DNA of 64,000 nt, taken from the NCBI RefSeq assembly GCF_036250735.1, contig NZ_CP109430.1, positions 1,302,001-1,366,000 on the forward strand, written 5' to 3'. The DNA is from Streptosporangium sp. NBC_01495 (GTDB taxonomy: Bacteria; Actinomycetota; Actinomycetes; Streptosporangiales; Streptosporangiaceae). Position numbers and translations under genes: made by a program. The notes under the pieces were generated by a model, which was given only the letters and a program-made list of their open reading frames with translations, ran no database searches and had not been told where the DNA came from. Positions 37,196-45,361 of the stretch are shown here, piece by piece (within the stretch, counting starts at the first letter, position 1; each line of letters starts with the position of its first letter).

Positions 37196-38036
37196 CCTGA
37201 ACACGCTCGCCACCCTGCTGACCAAGCCCGAGCCGTCCAGTGAGGCGATCACCCGCAGCAGGGAGCGGCTCCAGGACAGGGCGCGAGGCCGCGCGCGACG
37301 GCGGATCGGGTGGCTCGTGCCGGGACTCGGTCTGGCCACCGCCGCCGCGGCGGCCGTCGCCGTGATCGCCACGGGCGTGGTCACGCCCGCCGGCGCCCCG
37401 GCCTCGGGCCGGGAGGTCCTGCTCATGGCCGCTGCCAGCGCGGAACGTACGCCTCAAGGTTCCGGGACCTACTGGCACGTCGAACGGGAGTGGTCGAACG
37501 TGGAGATTCCACGGGTGGAGAGCTGGACCGGGCGCGACGGCCGGCGCTGGACCAAGGGCGAGCCGGGCGACTCTCCCGACGTCGTCGTACCAGCGCGGAC
37601 CACGCTCATGCTCAAGGGGGCCGAGGTGAGCTTCGAGGACCTCGAAAGGCTGCCGGCGGATCCGGAGGCGTTGAAAGCGCGGATCGCCGAGATCAAGGGG
37701 CCTGACAGCGACATGAGCGAATCTGAACAGCGAGATGACTCTCTCTTCCCGCTGATGGCGCTGATCTCGGAGCTGCCGACGCCTCCGGAGGTCCGTTCCG
37801 CGGCGTTCCGGGCACTCGCCGCGACGCCGGGGGTCGAGAATACGGGCGCGGTCGAAGGCGGGCAGGAACTGCTGATCCCCGGTTCTGAAGAGGGGGATGA
37901 GACCAAACTGGTTGTCGACCCCGAGACCGCTCAGGTGAGTCGCACCAACTTTCTCATCACCGCCGAGGGAGGCGTGGCGAGCAGCAATGGATCCATCCGG
38001 GTGACCACCGGCTGGACGGACCAGCCCCCTCAGTAG
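37188..38036 (+). CDS. CU044_5270-family membrane-anchored partner of the sigma factor
   Basis: 282 residues, ATG 37188, AAGGAG seven bases before, overlapping the sigma stop. An N-terminal cytosolic piece (about 45 residues, arginine-rich) and one membrane helix (GLATAAAAAVAVIATGVVTP) precede an outer domain with VLLMAAASAERTPQGSGTYW and HVEREWSNVEIPRVESW. The architecture and the position after an ECF sigma gene match the CU044_5270 family. Regulation of the sigma factor by membrane tethering is inferred from the pairing only. The outer domain has no recognised catalytic motif. Confidence 0.7.
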   Translation: MDDLNTLATLLTKPEPSSEAITRSRERLQDRARGRARRRIGWLVPGLGLATAAAAAVAVIATGVVTPAGAPASGREVLLMAAASAERTPQGSGTYWHVEREWSNVEIPRVESWTGRDGRRWTKGEPGDSPDVVVPARTTLMLKGAEVSFEDLERLPADPEALKARIAEIKGPDSDMSESEQRDDSLFPLMALISELPTPPEVRSAAFRALAATPGVENTGAVEGGQELLIPGSEEGDETKLVVDPETAQVSRTNFLITAEGGVASSNGSIRVTTGWTDQPPQ

Positions 38037-38218
38037 GGCCTCTGTGACGGCGGCTACCCCCCACGAAGACCGACCGTGGCCGTGTGGGTCGCCGCCGCGC
38101 TCGGGGATGGAGTTCGAGCGCGCGGCGGCCCGGCGGGGTTTCGAGCCTCGGGGGCGCGTGGTCGTGGCCCTGGGCGAACGCGGAAAAACACCATTTCCCC
38201 TCACACGCAAGGCGGATC

Positions 38219-41200
38219 ATGATTTTAGGTAAGTCGCTCCTCGCCGCTGCCATGGCGGCGACGATCGTCGGCAGCACACCGGCACCGGCACCGGCACCGC
38301 AGGCTCCCTCTCAGCAGGCGAACGGGGTGACCCTGATCACCGGTGACCGTGTCGTGGTCACCGGCCGCAGGCACCGGGTGGAGCCCGGCCCCGGCCGGCA
38401 GGAAGTCGGCTTCACGAGCCAGATACGCGAAGGGCACCTGTATGTGATCCCGTCCGACGCGCAGTCACTGATCGCTCAGGGAGTGCTGGACCGGCGGCTG
38501 TTCGACGTCACCCAACTGCTGCGGTGGCACTACGGCGACGCCGACAGGGGGGACATCCCCTTGATCACGCAGTCGGCCGCGGGTCCGGTTCCCGCGCTCA
38601 GGGGCGCGCGGGATGCCCGGCAGCTCGCCGGCCTCGGTATGACCACGCTTCGTCTGCCCAAGAGCGGCGCGGCTCAGACGTGGAAGGAGATGGTGGGCGG
38701 CGTCCGCACCTCGGCCGCGGGGACGAAGATCTGGCTGGACGGCCGCCGGTCCTTCATCCTCGACCAGAGCACCAAGCAGATCGGCGCCCCCGAGGCGTGG
38801 AAGCAGGGGATGACCGGTAAGGGTGTCACGGTCGCCGTGCTCGACTCCGGCTACGATCCCGACCATCCCGATCTGAAAGGCGTGGTCACGCAGGAACGCA
38901 ACTTCAGCGAGGACCCCGACATCCGCGACACCGTCGGCCACGGCACCCACGTCGCCTCGATCGTCGCCGGTGCCGGGGAGAGGTACCGGGGGGTGGCGCC
39001 GGACGCGAAGATCGCCGTGGGCAAGGTGGGCGACGCCTTCGGCCCGACCGAATCCGCCATCCTGGCCGGAATGGAATGGGCCGCCGTCGAGGTCAAGGCC
39101 AAGGTCGTCAACATGAGCTTCGGTGCGCCGGACATGGTGGAGATCGACCCCGTGGAGCAGGCGGTGAACACTCTGTCGGCCCAGACCGGCACGCTGTTCG
39201 TCGCCGCCGCGGGCAACGATGGCAGTAGGCAGGTGAACAGCCCCGGCAGCGCCGACGCCGCCCTCACGGTCGGCGCCGTCGACCGGCTGGACCAGGTGGC
39301 CTCGTTCTCCAGCACAGGCCCGCGCGAGGGCGACCACGCCGTCAAACCGGACCTCACCGCACCGGGGGTCGACATCGTCGCGGCGGCGGCGGCAGGCACC
39401 GCCGACGGCGCCCACGTCGCGATGAGCGGCACCTCCATGGCGACCCCGCATGTGGTCGGAGCCGCGGCCATCCTCGCCCAGCGCCACCCCGAGTGGACCG
39501 GCGAGCAGCTCAAGGCCGCGCTCACCGGCAGCGCCGCTCCTTCACCCGGCACCACGCCGTACCAGCAGGGCGCCGGGCGGGTGGACCTGGTCCGCGCCCT
39601 GAAGCAGCAGGTCGTGGCCCAGACGACGGACACCTGGGCCGCCTTCCCCTGGGACGGCCCGGACGAACGCACGAAGACCGGGACCATCACCTACACCAAC
39701 TCCGGCGACGCCCCTATCAGCCTCGACCTGACCGCCGAGGGAGAAGTGCTCGAACTCGGCACCCGGCGGCTCGACGTGCCCGCCGGAGGACAGGCGTCGG
39801 TCACGCTCACCATCGACGCGAGCGGCAAAGCCCCCGGCGACTATCCCGGAACCGTCACCGCCACCTCGGGCGACGCCGCGATCCGCACCGTGGCCGGCGC
39901 GTACGTCGAACCCGAGTCCTACGACGTCACCATCAACGTCATCGGCAGGCAGGGCCAACCGGCCGACCCCTGGGTCGCTGAGATCTACGACGCGAAGACC
40001 GAGACCGTCATCAAGCCGGTGTTCCGGAACGGCGTGGCCACGGTACGGCTTCCCAGAGGCGACTGGAATCTCCACACCGAGGTCATGGAAAGGGTCGACG
40101 GGAAGCTGAACCATACCGTCGCCAACTCCCCGCTGCTGGTCGATGACGGCGACCGCCGGTTGACGGTGGACGCACGCCAGGGCAAGGCGACCAAGATCAC
40201 AATCGACGATCCGGGTGCCGAGCTTGAGCCTGGTTTCGAGTTCGGGCTGGCCCATGGCGCATGGAACATGTCGACGTTGACGAGCTGGGACGTCAACAGC
40301 CAGTTCTTCGTCGTTTCCGCTCACCAGCCAGGTCTGACCTACACGTTGAGAACCACATGGCTGAGCAAGGACGTGTCTCCCAGCCCATATGTCTACGACC
40401 TCGTCGACCGTCGCACCGACGGTATTCCGGAAAATCCCACCTACAACGCCAGGCGGAAGGATCTGGCGAAGGTCTCCACGACCTACCGAGCCTCGGGAGC
40501 GGCAGCCACGGGGACGCCGATGGCAGGACCGCTCTTCGGTGATTTCCCCGGCGGGTCAATGGGCTGGCTGGTCGGTGACCTCCCCCTTCCCAGCACGCTC
40601 ATCCACTACCGGACCTCCGGGCTGACCTACGAAAGCGGGCTCCAGGTCGGTACCTCCCTGACCTTCGACGGTGGCAGGCTCACGAAGCGCGGACAGACCA
40701 GTGAAGTCTGGAACCCCGCGGTCACCGGGCCGTCGTTCCTGCTGCCGGGCGGCAGCCGTACCGGCGACAGGCTGACCTTCTCCGGGGTGGGGCTGTTCGC
40801 CGACGGGGGGCCGGGCAGAACGGGCTCGGACTCCGCCGCCACCGGCACCGCCACCCTCGCCAAGGACGGGGAGGTGCTGGCGAAGGCCGACATCGCCAAC
40901 TGTGAGGTCTACCAGAAGGAAGGGTGCGAGCTCCACGCCGACCTTCCCGCCGGGCCCGGTGCCTACACACTGACCGCGTCGACGCGCAGGCAGGTCCCGT
41001 ACTCGACGCTCTCCACCGGCGTGGAGTCCGTATGGAGATTCGGGTCCGAGACCACGGCGAAGGAGCGGCCACTGCCGCTGATGGCGGTCCGTTACAGCCC
41101 CGAGGGCCTGGATGAGTCGAACCGCGCCAAGCCGGGCGGCACGACCCGCCTGCCCCTGTGGATCGAGCGCAACCCCGGGTCCACCGAGGCCGAGGTGAAG

Positions 41201-41395
41201 TCGGTCCAGCTGGAGATGTCCACCGACGACGGCGCGAACTGGCGCCGGATCCCGGTCGTCCGCACCGGCTCGGGCTGGACCGCCGCGGTGCCGAACCCGC
41301 GTACGGCCGGATTCGTCTCCCTCCGCGCGGTGGTGACCGACACGGCGGGCAGCGGCCTGACCCAGACGATCACTCGCGCCTACGCCGTCGGCTGA
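38219..41395 (+). CDS. Large secreted subtilisin-type serine protease
   Basis: 1058 residues. ATG 38219 with AAGG upstream. Signal peptide MILGKSLLAAAMAATIVGST, Pro/Ala linker, propeptide-like region to about 185, then S8 domain about 190-480. Triad: Asp209 in VAVLDSGYDPDHP, His241 in DTVGHGTHVASIVAG and Ser406 in AMSGTSMATPHVVGAAA; the oxyanion Asn lies in VAAAGNDG. About 570 further residues form several beta-sandwich modules without a clear catalytic motif, which probably bind substrate or wall. No membrane anchor at the end. Acts outside the cell, with probable self-processing. A terminator follows. Confidence 0.92.
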   Translation: MILGKSLLAAAMAATIVGSTPAPAPAPQAPSQQANGVTLITGDRVVVTGRRHRVEPGPGRQEVGFTSQIREGHLYVIPSDAQSLIAQGVLDRRLFDVTQLLRWHYGDADRGDIPLITQSAAGPVPALRGARDARQLAGLGMTTLRLPKSGAAQTWKEMVGGVRTSAAGTKIWLDGRRSFILDQSTKQIGAPEAWKQGMTGKGVTVAVLDSGYDPDHPDLKGVVTQERNFSEDPDIRDTVGHGTHVASIVAGAGERYRGVAPDAKIAVGKVGDAFGPTESAILAGMEWAAVEVKAKVVNMSFGAPDMVEIDPVEQAVNTLSAQTGTLFVAAAGNDGSRQVNSPGSADAALTVGAVDRLDQVASFSSTGPREGDHAVKPDLTAPGVDIVAAAAAGTADGAHVAMSGTSMATPHVVGAAAILAQRHPEWTGEQLKAALTGSAAPSPGTTPYQQGAGRVDLVRALKQQVVAQTTDTWAAFPWDGPDERTKTGTITYTNSGDAPISLDLTAEGEVLELGTRRLDVPAGGQASVTLTIDASGKAPGDYPGTVTATSGDAAIRTVAGAYVEPESYDVTINVIGRQGQPADPWVAEIYDAKTETVIKPVFRNGVATVRLPRGDWNLHTEVMERVDGKLNHTVANSPLLVDDGDRRLTVDARQGKATKITIDDPGAELEPGFEFGLAHGAWNMSTLTSWDVNSQFFVVSAHQPGLTYTLRTTWLSKDVSPSPYVYDLVDRRTDGIPENPTYNARRKDLAKVSTTYRASGAAATGTPMAGPLFGDFPGGSMGWLVGDLPLPSTLIHYRTSGLTYESGLQVGTSLTFDGGRLTKRGQTSEVWNPAVTGPSFLLPGGSRTGDRLTFSGVGLFADGGPGRTGSDSAATGTATLAKDGEVLAKADIANCEVYQKEGCELHADLPAGPGAYTLTASTRRQVPYSTLSTGVESVWRFGSETTAKERPLPLMAVRYSPEGLDESNRAKPGGTTRLPLWIERNPGSTEAEVKSVQLEMSTDDGANWRRIPVVRTGSGWTAAVPNPRTAGFVSLRAVVTDTAGSGLTQTITRAYAVG

Positions 41396-41408
41396 CCGAC
41401 GACCACGT

Positions 41409-41458
41409 CACGCTCACCCAGGCCCGGCTCCCTTCCGGACCGGACCTGGGTGAGCGTG
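41409..41458. terminator. Hairpin terminator between converging genes
   Basis: CACGCTCACCCAGG at 41409-41422 and its exact complement at 41445-41458, 14-base arms and a 22-base loop. It sits between the stops of the protease (41395) and the DUF1707 gene (41465). Confidence 0.85.
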
Positions 41459-41464
41459 GCGGGC

Positions 41465-42037
41465 TCATCGGCGGGTGCCGGACCATTCGCGCGAGGTACG
41501 GACGCGCAGGCGGCCGTATTCGAGCTCTCCGGTGATCCGGACGTGCAGCTCGCCCGGACGCGCGTGGCCGGGCAGTGCGCAGGTCACGCTGCCCCATCCG
41601 GTGCGTACCCCGTCGACGTTCGCGGTCGCCCCGGGCGGCAGGATGATCGTGGCGGAGCCGTAGGGGAGCCGGAGCTCGATGTCGATCTCGGGATGCCGGA
41701 CGAGGGCCTGGGACAGGTCGAGCCGCACCCCGCCGTACTCGGACTCGACGCGCAGCAGGCGCGGGACCTGCCAGTCGCCCGACCGCCTGATACGCCCGCC
41801 CGTGGACATCAGTCGGAGTACGTCGTCCGGGGCGTCCGTGCCGTCCGTGCCGTCCGGCAGGTCGGCGATCAGCGGCAGCAGATCGCCGTGGGATTTCGCC
41901 GTGAGCGCGAGTTCGAGCCGTTCCTCCATCTCGCCGGGGCCGAGGCGTCCGTCGGCGAACGCCTGCTGGAGCTGTCGCACGACCCTGTCGCGTTCTCCGT
42001 CGGAGACGCGTATCCGTGGTTCCATCTGCGTCCTCAT
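41465..42037 (-). CDS. DUF1707 (SHOCT-like) protein with LiaF/YvqF-like tail
   Basis: 190 residues from ATG 42037, GAGGAAAGG upstream. Residues 5-60 are DUF1707: RIRVSDGERDRVVRQLQQAF then ADGRLGPGEMEERLELALTA. The rest is a beta-rich domain (GGVRLDLSQALVRHPEIDIE, LRLPYGSATIILPPGATANV, GWGSVTCALPG) like cell-wall-active antibiotic response proteins. No membrane helix. It is last in an operon with a DrrA/DrrB-like ABC transporter, 24 bases after the permease stop. Role unknown; a stress-response link is inferred from the family. Confidence 0.75.
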   Translation of the reverse strand: MRTQMEPRIRVSDGERDRVVRQLQQAFADGRLGPGEMEERLELALTAKSHGDLLPLIADLPDGTDGTDAPDDVLRLMSTGGRIRRSGDWQVPRLLRVESEYGGVRLDLSQALVRHPEIDIELRLPYGSATIILPPGATANVDGVRTGWGSVTCALPGHARPGELHVRITGELEYGRLRVRTSREWSGTRR

Positions 42038-42060
42038 CTGCCTTTCCTCGCCGACCCGGG

Positions 42061-42864
42061 TCACTGGCTGACCGCCCTCTTGTACAGCCGGATGGACAGG
42101 GGCACGAACACGACCAGGAGCAGTGCCGACCAGAGCAGCGTCGCCGGAACCGCGTGCTGGAGCGGCCAGGCGCTGGGCGTCGGCATGGCCGCGTTGGTGT
42201 TGCCGAAGAGCTCGCGGGCGGCCTGGACGACCGTGGAGACGGGATTCCACTCGGCGACGACCTGCAGCGGTCCTGGCAGGCGGGTGCTGTCGACGAAGGC
42301 GTTGGACAGGAAGACCAGCGGCATCGACACGATGGTGGCGATGTTGTTGAAGACCTCGGGCTTGCGCAGGGCGAGCGCGACCGCCGCGGTCACCCACGAG
42401 AACGCGTACGCGAACAACAGGAGCAGCAGGAAGCCCAGCACCGCCCGGTACGGTTCCGAGTGGATGCGCCAGCCGACGACGAGCCCGACGAGGGTCATCG
42501 CGATGACGCTGCTCGCGTTCATGAGGACATCGCTGGAGGTCTGGCCGGTCAGCACCGCCGACGGGGACATGGGCAGCGTGCGGAACCGGTCGAAGATGCC
42601 TTTCTGCAGGTCCAGGGTGAGCGTGTAGCCGGTGATCTGCGCGCTCGTCACGATCGTCTGGACGAAGATCCCGGGAATCATGTACTCCTGGTACGACATG
42701 CCCGGCAGGCTCATCATGCTGCCGAAGACGTACGCGAACAGCAGCACGAACACGATCGGGAGAATGATCACGCCGCCCAGCAGGTCGGGCGCTCGCTTGA
42801 TCTTGAGGACGTTGCGTTTGGTGATCGTCATGCCGTCGGCGACCGCCATCTGGAGGGCGTTCAT
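42061..42864 (-). CDS. ABC-2 type permease, DrrB-like
   Basis: 267 residues from ATG 42864, whose ATGA overlaps the stop of the ATPase gene. Six membrane helices: VIILPIVFVLLFAYVFGSMM, then PGIFVQTIVTSAQITGYTLT, VIAMTLVGLVVGW and VLGFLLLLLFAYAFSWVTAA. The signature GIFDRFRTLPMSPSAVLTGQ is typical of DrrB/ABC-2 permeases that export anthracyclines and other antibiotics. It pairs with the ATPase directly upstream. The substrate is not known. Confidence 0.88.
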   Translation of the reverse strand: MNALQMAVADGMTITKRNVLKIKRAPDLLGGVIILPIVFVLLFAYVFGSMMSLPGMSYQEYMIPGIFVQTIVTSAQITGYTLTLDLQKGIFDRFRTLPMSPSAVLTGQTSSDVLMNASSVIAMTLVGLVVGWRIHSEPYRAVLGFLLLLLFAYAFSWVTAAVALALRKPEVFNNIATIVSMPLVFLSNAFVDSTRLPGPLQVVAEWNPVSTVVQAARELFGNTNAAMPTPSAWPLQHAVPATLLWSALLLVVFVPLSIRLYKRAVSQ

Positions 42865-43838
42865 CGGGTGTGCTCCTTCGTCTTCGCCGTGGTGAGTTCG
42901 CCGGCCTGGTGTCCGGTGAGGGTGAGGAACACCTCGTCCAGCGTCGGCCGCCGCAGTCCGGCGTCGCGTACGGCGACGCGTTCGGCGGCCAGGTGGCCCA
43001 GGGCCGTGGTGAGTGAGGCCGTGCCGTCGCTGACCGGGATCGTCAGCTGGAGTGCGGTGGCGTCGGTTCGCATCTCCCCGACGGCCAGCGGAGCCAGGGT
43101 GCGCCGCACGACGTCCAGGTCGGCGGCGCTGGTCATGGTCAGCTCGATGCGGTCGCCACCGACCTGGTCCTTGAGCTCGTCGGCGGTGCCGAGCGCGATC
43201 ACGCGGCCGTGGTCGACCACCGCGATCGTCCTGGCCAGCCGGTCGGCCTCCTCCAGATACTGCGTGGTGAGCAGCACGGTGGTGCCGTCGGCGACGAGCT
43301 CGGAGATGACGTCCCACAGGCTCGCGCGGGCTCGGGGGTCGAGGCCGGTGGTGGGCTCGTCGAGGAACAGCACCGGCGGGTCGGCGACCAGCGCTCCGGC
43401 CAGGTCGAGGCGGCGCCGCATGCCGCCGGAGTAACCCTGTACGGGGCGGTCGGCCGCCTCGGCCAGGCCGAAGCGTTCCAGCAGCTCGCGGGCCCGCTGC
43501 CTGCTGCGCTTGACGCCGAGGTGGTAGAGGCGGCCGACCATCTCCAGGTTCTCGGCACCGGTGAGGTGGTCGTCGACGGCGGCGTACTGGCCGGAGGCGC
43601 CGATGTGGGCGCGCAACCGGTGCGCGTCGGCGACGACGTCGAACCCGGCGACCGTGGCGCGGCCGGAGTCCGGTTTCAGGAGGGTGGTCAGGATTCGCAC
43701 GGTCGTGGTCTTGCCTGCGCCGTTGGGGCCGAGCAGGCCGAACACCGTGCCCTGGGGGACGGACAGGTCCAGCCCGTCGAGGGCGACGACGTCGCCGTAC
43801 TTCTTGACCAGCCCTTCGGCCATGATCGCGGGGGGCAT
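42861..43838 (-). CDS. ABC transporter ATPase, DrrA-like
   Basis: 325 residues, ATG 43838 with AAGGAG eight bases upstream. Walker A LLGPNGAGKTTTVRILTTLL, Q-loop IGASGQYAAVDDHLTG (the GQ..AVD mark of the DrrA daunorubicin-resistance group), signature YSGGMRRRLDLAGAL, Walker B VLFLDEPTTGLD and TTQYLEEADRLA. The C-terminal 80 residues are the DrrA-type regulatory extension ending in RRPTLDEVFLTLTGH. First gene of the operon with permease and DUF1707 protein; the EXLDI gene lies just upstream on the same strand. Confidence 0.92.
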   Translation of the reverse strand: MPPAIMAEGLVKKYGDVVALDGLDLSVPQGTVFGLLGPNGAGKTTTVRILTTLLKPDSGRATVAGFDVVADAHRLRAHIGASGQYAAVDDHLTGAENLEMVGRLYHLGVKRSRQRARELLERFGLAEAADRPVQGYSGGMRRRLDLAGALVADPPVLFLDEPTTGLDPRARASLWDVISELVADGTTVLLTTQYLEEADRLARTIAVVDHGRVIALGTADELKDQVGGDRIELTMTSAADLDVVRRTLAPLAVGEMRTDATALQLTIPVSDGTASLTTALGHLAAERVAVRDAGLRRPTLDEVFLTLTGHQAGELTTAKTKEHTR

Positions 43839-43953
43839 GCGGCTTTCTCCTTCGTTCGCGTTCGCTTGTATCGAGGGGGATGAGGGCGTGACGGGGTAGC
43901 GGGCGATCGCCTGTGGACCGTCCGGCCGCGTGTGTCAGATGGAGTTGGTGGAG

Positions 43954-44502
43954 TTAGATGTCGAGGTCCTCCACGACGGGACGCTCGGCCATGTCGGCGA
44001 TCAGGTCGTAGAACTCGTCCGGGATCCTGCCGCGCAGCTCCTGGAAGGTGTTCACGACCTCAAGCGTGGCCTCGCCCTGGACGAAGCCCCAGCTTGAGTC
44101 GGCCAGGCCGAGATAGCTCCGCCACGCGCCGCGAGAGAGAAGACCCTCCAGCCAGTTGTCGGACCCCGACGTCAGGCTGTCCGTCCAGTCGGGCGAGCGG
44201 TCCACGTGCAGGACGTATTTGTCCTTACGGGAGCGGTACACCCGGAACATCTCCATCCGGCTGCCCGTCGTGCGTCCCCACTCGCCGAGCAGCACCCCGG
44301 AGAAGCGCTGCTTGCGGCCCGTGCCGCCTTGGCCGACCTGCACGATGATCTCTTCGTAGCCCTCCTGGCGGCCCTCCTCCATCTCGACGTAGCGTCGCAA
44401 CGCCACGCTGATCGCCGTCGACAGCTTGCCTCCGGCGAGCTCCTGTGCCCGCTGGAACAGCGGCAGATCCTCGTCCGAGACGTAGATCGTTTTATTGGGC
44501 AT
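43954..44502 (-). CDS. EXLDI family protein, probable ribbon-helix-helix repressor
   Basis: 182 residues, ATG 44502. The C-terminus VVEDLDI matches the E-x-L-D-I signature that names the family (TIGR04342), commonly found near DrrA-type transporters in actinobacteria. Residues 1-45 (NKTIYVSDEDLPLFQRAQEL, then LSTAISVALRRYVEMEE) have the strand-helix-helix look of a ribbon-helix-helix DNA-binding domain. The middle is beta-rich (FSGVLLGEWGRTTGSRMEMF). A near-perfect dyad overlaps its promoter. I infer that it represses itself and the downstream transporter operon and is released by the transporter substrate. Confidence 0.75.
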   Translation of the reverse strand: MPNKTIYVSDEDLPLFQRAQELAGGKLSTAISVALRRYVEMEEGRQEGYEEIIVQVGQGGTGRKQRFSGVLLGEWGRTTGSRMEMFRVYRSRKDKYVLHVDRSPDWTDSLTSGSDNWLEGLLSRGAWRSYLGLADSSWGFVQGEATLEVVNTFQELRGRIPDEFYDLIADMAERPVVEDLDI

Positions 44503-44520
44503 CGTTCCATCCTCATCCCG

Positions 44521-44542
44521 TATACGTATAAGCCTACGTATA
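44521..44542. promoter_or_regulatory. Operator dyad upstream of the EXLDI gene
   Basis: TATACGTA (44521-44528) and TACGTATA (44535-44542) are exact complements with the six-base spacer TAAGCC. It lies 19 bases before the EXLDI start. TACGTA-type half sites suit ribbon-helix-helix repressors. Confidence 0.75.
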
Positions 44543-44639
44543 GAGTGAGGTGCACGGCAAGACTCTTTAGGAATTTCGCGTTATGTCGCGTCTTCTCACC
44601 GGTCGGCCGGTGTCTTGGAGGAAGATCGGCCCAGGTGCC

Positions 44640-44777
44640 TCAGGCGTCGTCCTGGGTGAGTAGCCGTGACCCCTCGTAGGGGTTGACGAGAACGGTGCCG
44701 CTGACGAGCGACGGGGTGTACGACCAGGTGTTGCGACCCCTCGCATAGGTGATGAGGATCGCTGTGGTCTCCTCCAA
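44640..44777 (-). CDS. Short unrecognised coding-like stretch
   Basis: In the 313-base gap 44543-44855, one minus frame encodes EFRRPLEETTAILITYARGR, then NTWSYTPSLVSGTVLVNPYE and GSRLLTQDDA before a stop at 44640. The amino acid mix looks like real protein, but the only start in frame is TTG 44777 without ribosome site, and the frame is closed about 30 codons further up. It may be the end of a decayed gene. No family recognised. Nothing else was seen in the gap. Confidence 0.3.
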   Translation of the reverse strand: MEETTAILITYARGRNTWSYTPSLVSGTVLVNPYEGSRLLTQDDA

Positions 44778-44855
44778 CGGTCGGCGAAACTCGATATCTC
44801 CCGCGAGCGGGAAGCGGAATTTCTCGCGGCGCGGGAACGAGAAGAATCAGAAAGG

Positions 44856-45335
44856 TCAGTGGTCGGACCAGAGCCCTGTGACCGCCAGCGCCTCCGCCGG
44901 GGAGGAAACGTGCCTGACACCGGCAACTGGATGCCCCTCGCGATCGAGGAGCCTCCAGCCGCCGAGCTGGACCACGGGGATCCGGCCGCGACGCATCGCG
45001 AGCGCCAGCTCCGACAGTGTGCCCCACGATCCGCCGACGACGATCACGGCATCACCCGAGTTGACGATGATGTTGTTCCGTGCCTCCCCAACGCCGGTCG
45101 GAATCACGATCGAGAGGTCCGGGTTGGCGTGCTCTTTGTCTGCCCGGGACAGGATGCCGACCACTGTCCCGCCCGCCGAGCGGGCACCGGACGCCACGGC
45201 GGCCATCACCCCCGTGTAGCCACCGCAGATCACCACCGCGCCGCGCTCCGCCAGTAGCCGACCGACCTCGCGGGCGTTGAACCTGTCTTCGTCTGTGCAG
45301 TCGCGCGGACCACAGACTGATACCTGAATCGTCAC
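44856..45335 (-). CDS. LOG/SLOG-family nucleotide-binding protein (TIGR00725-like)
   Basis: 159 residues, ATG 45335. Rossmann-like fold: TIQVSVCGPRDCTDEDRFNA, then LLAERGAVVICGGYTGVMAA, ARNNIIVNSGDAVIVVGGSW and GTLSELALAMRRGRIPVVQL. GGxxG and the GGSWGTLSE (compare PGGxGTxxE) are the phosphoribohydrolase-like pocket of the LOG family. Members bind nucleotides; some split cytokinin ribotides, others sense. A role is unknown. It follows the TPR regulator gene by 27 bases on the same strand, so both are probably one transcript. Confidence 0.82.
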   Translation of the reverse strand: MTIQVSVCGPRDCTDEDRFNAREVGRLLAERGAVVICGGYTGVMAAVASGARSAGGTVVGILSRADKEHANPDLSIVIPTGVGEARNNIIVNSGDAVIVVGGSWGTLSELALAMRRGRIPVVQLGGWRLLDREGHPVAGVRHVSSPAEALAVTGLWSDH

Positions 45336-45361
45336 GGTGAGATCTTGCCAGCAGGTAATAA

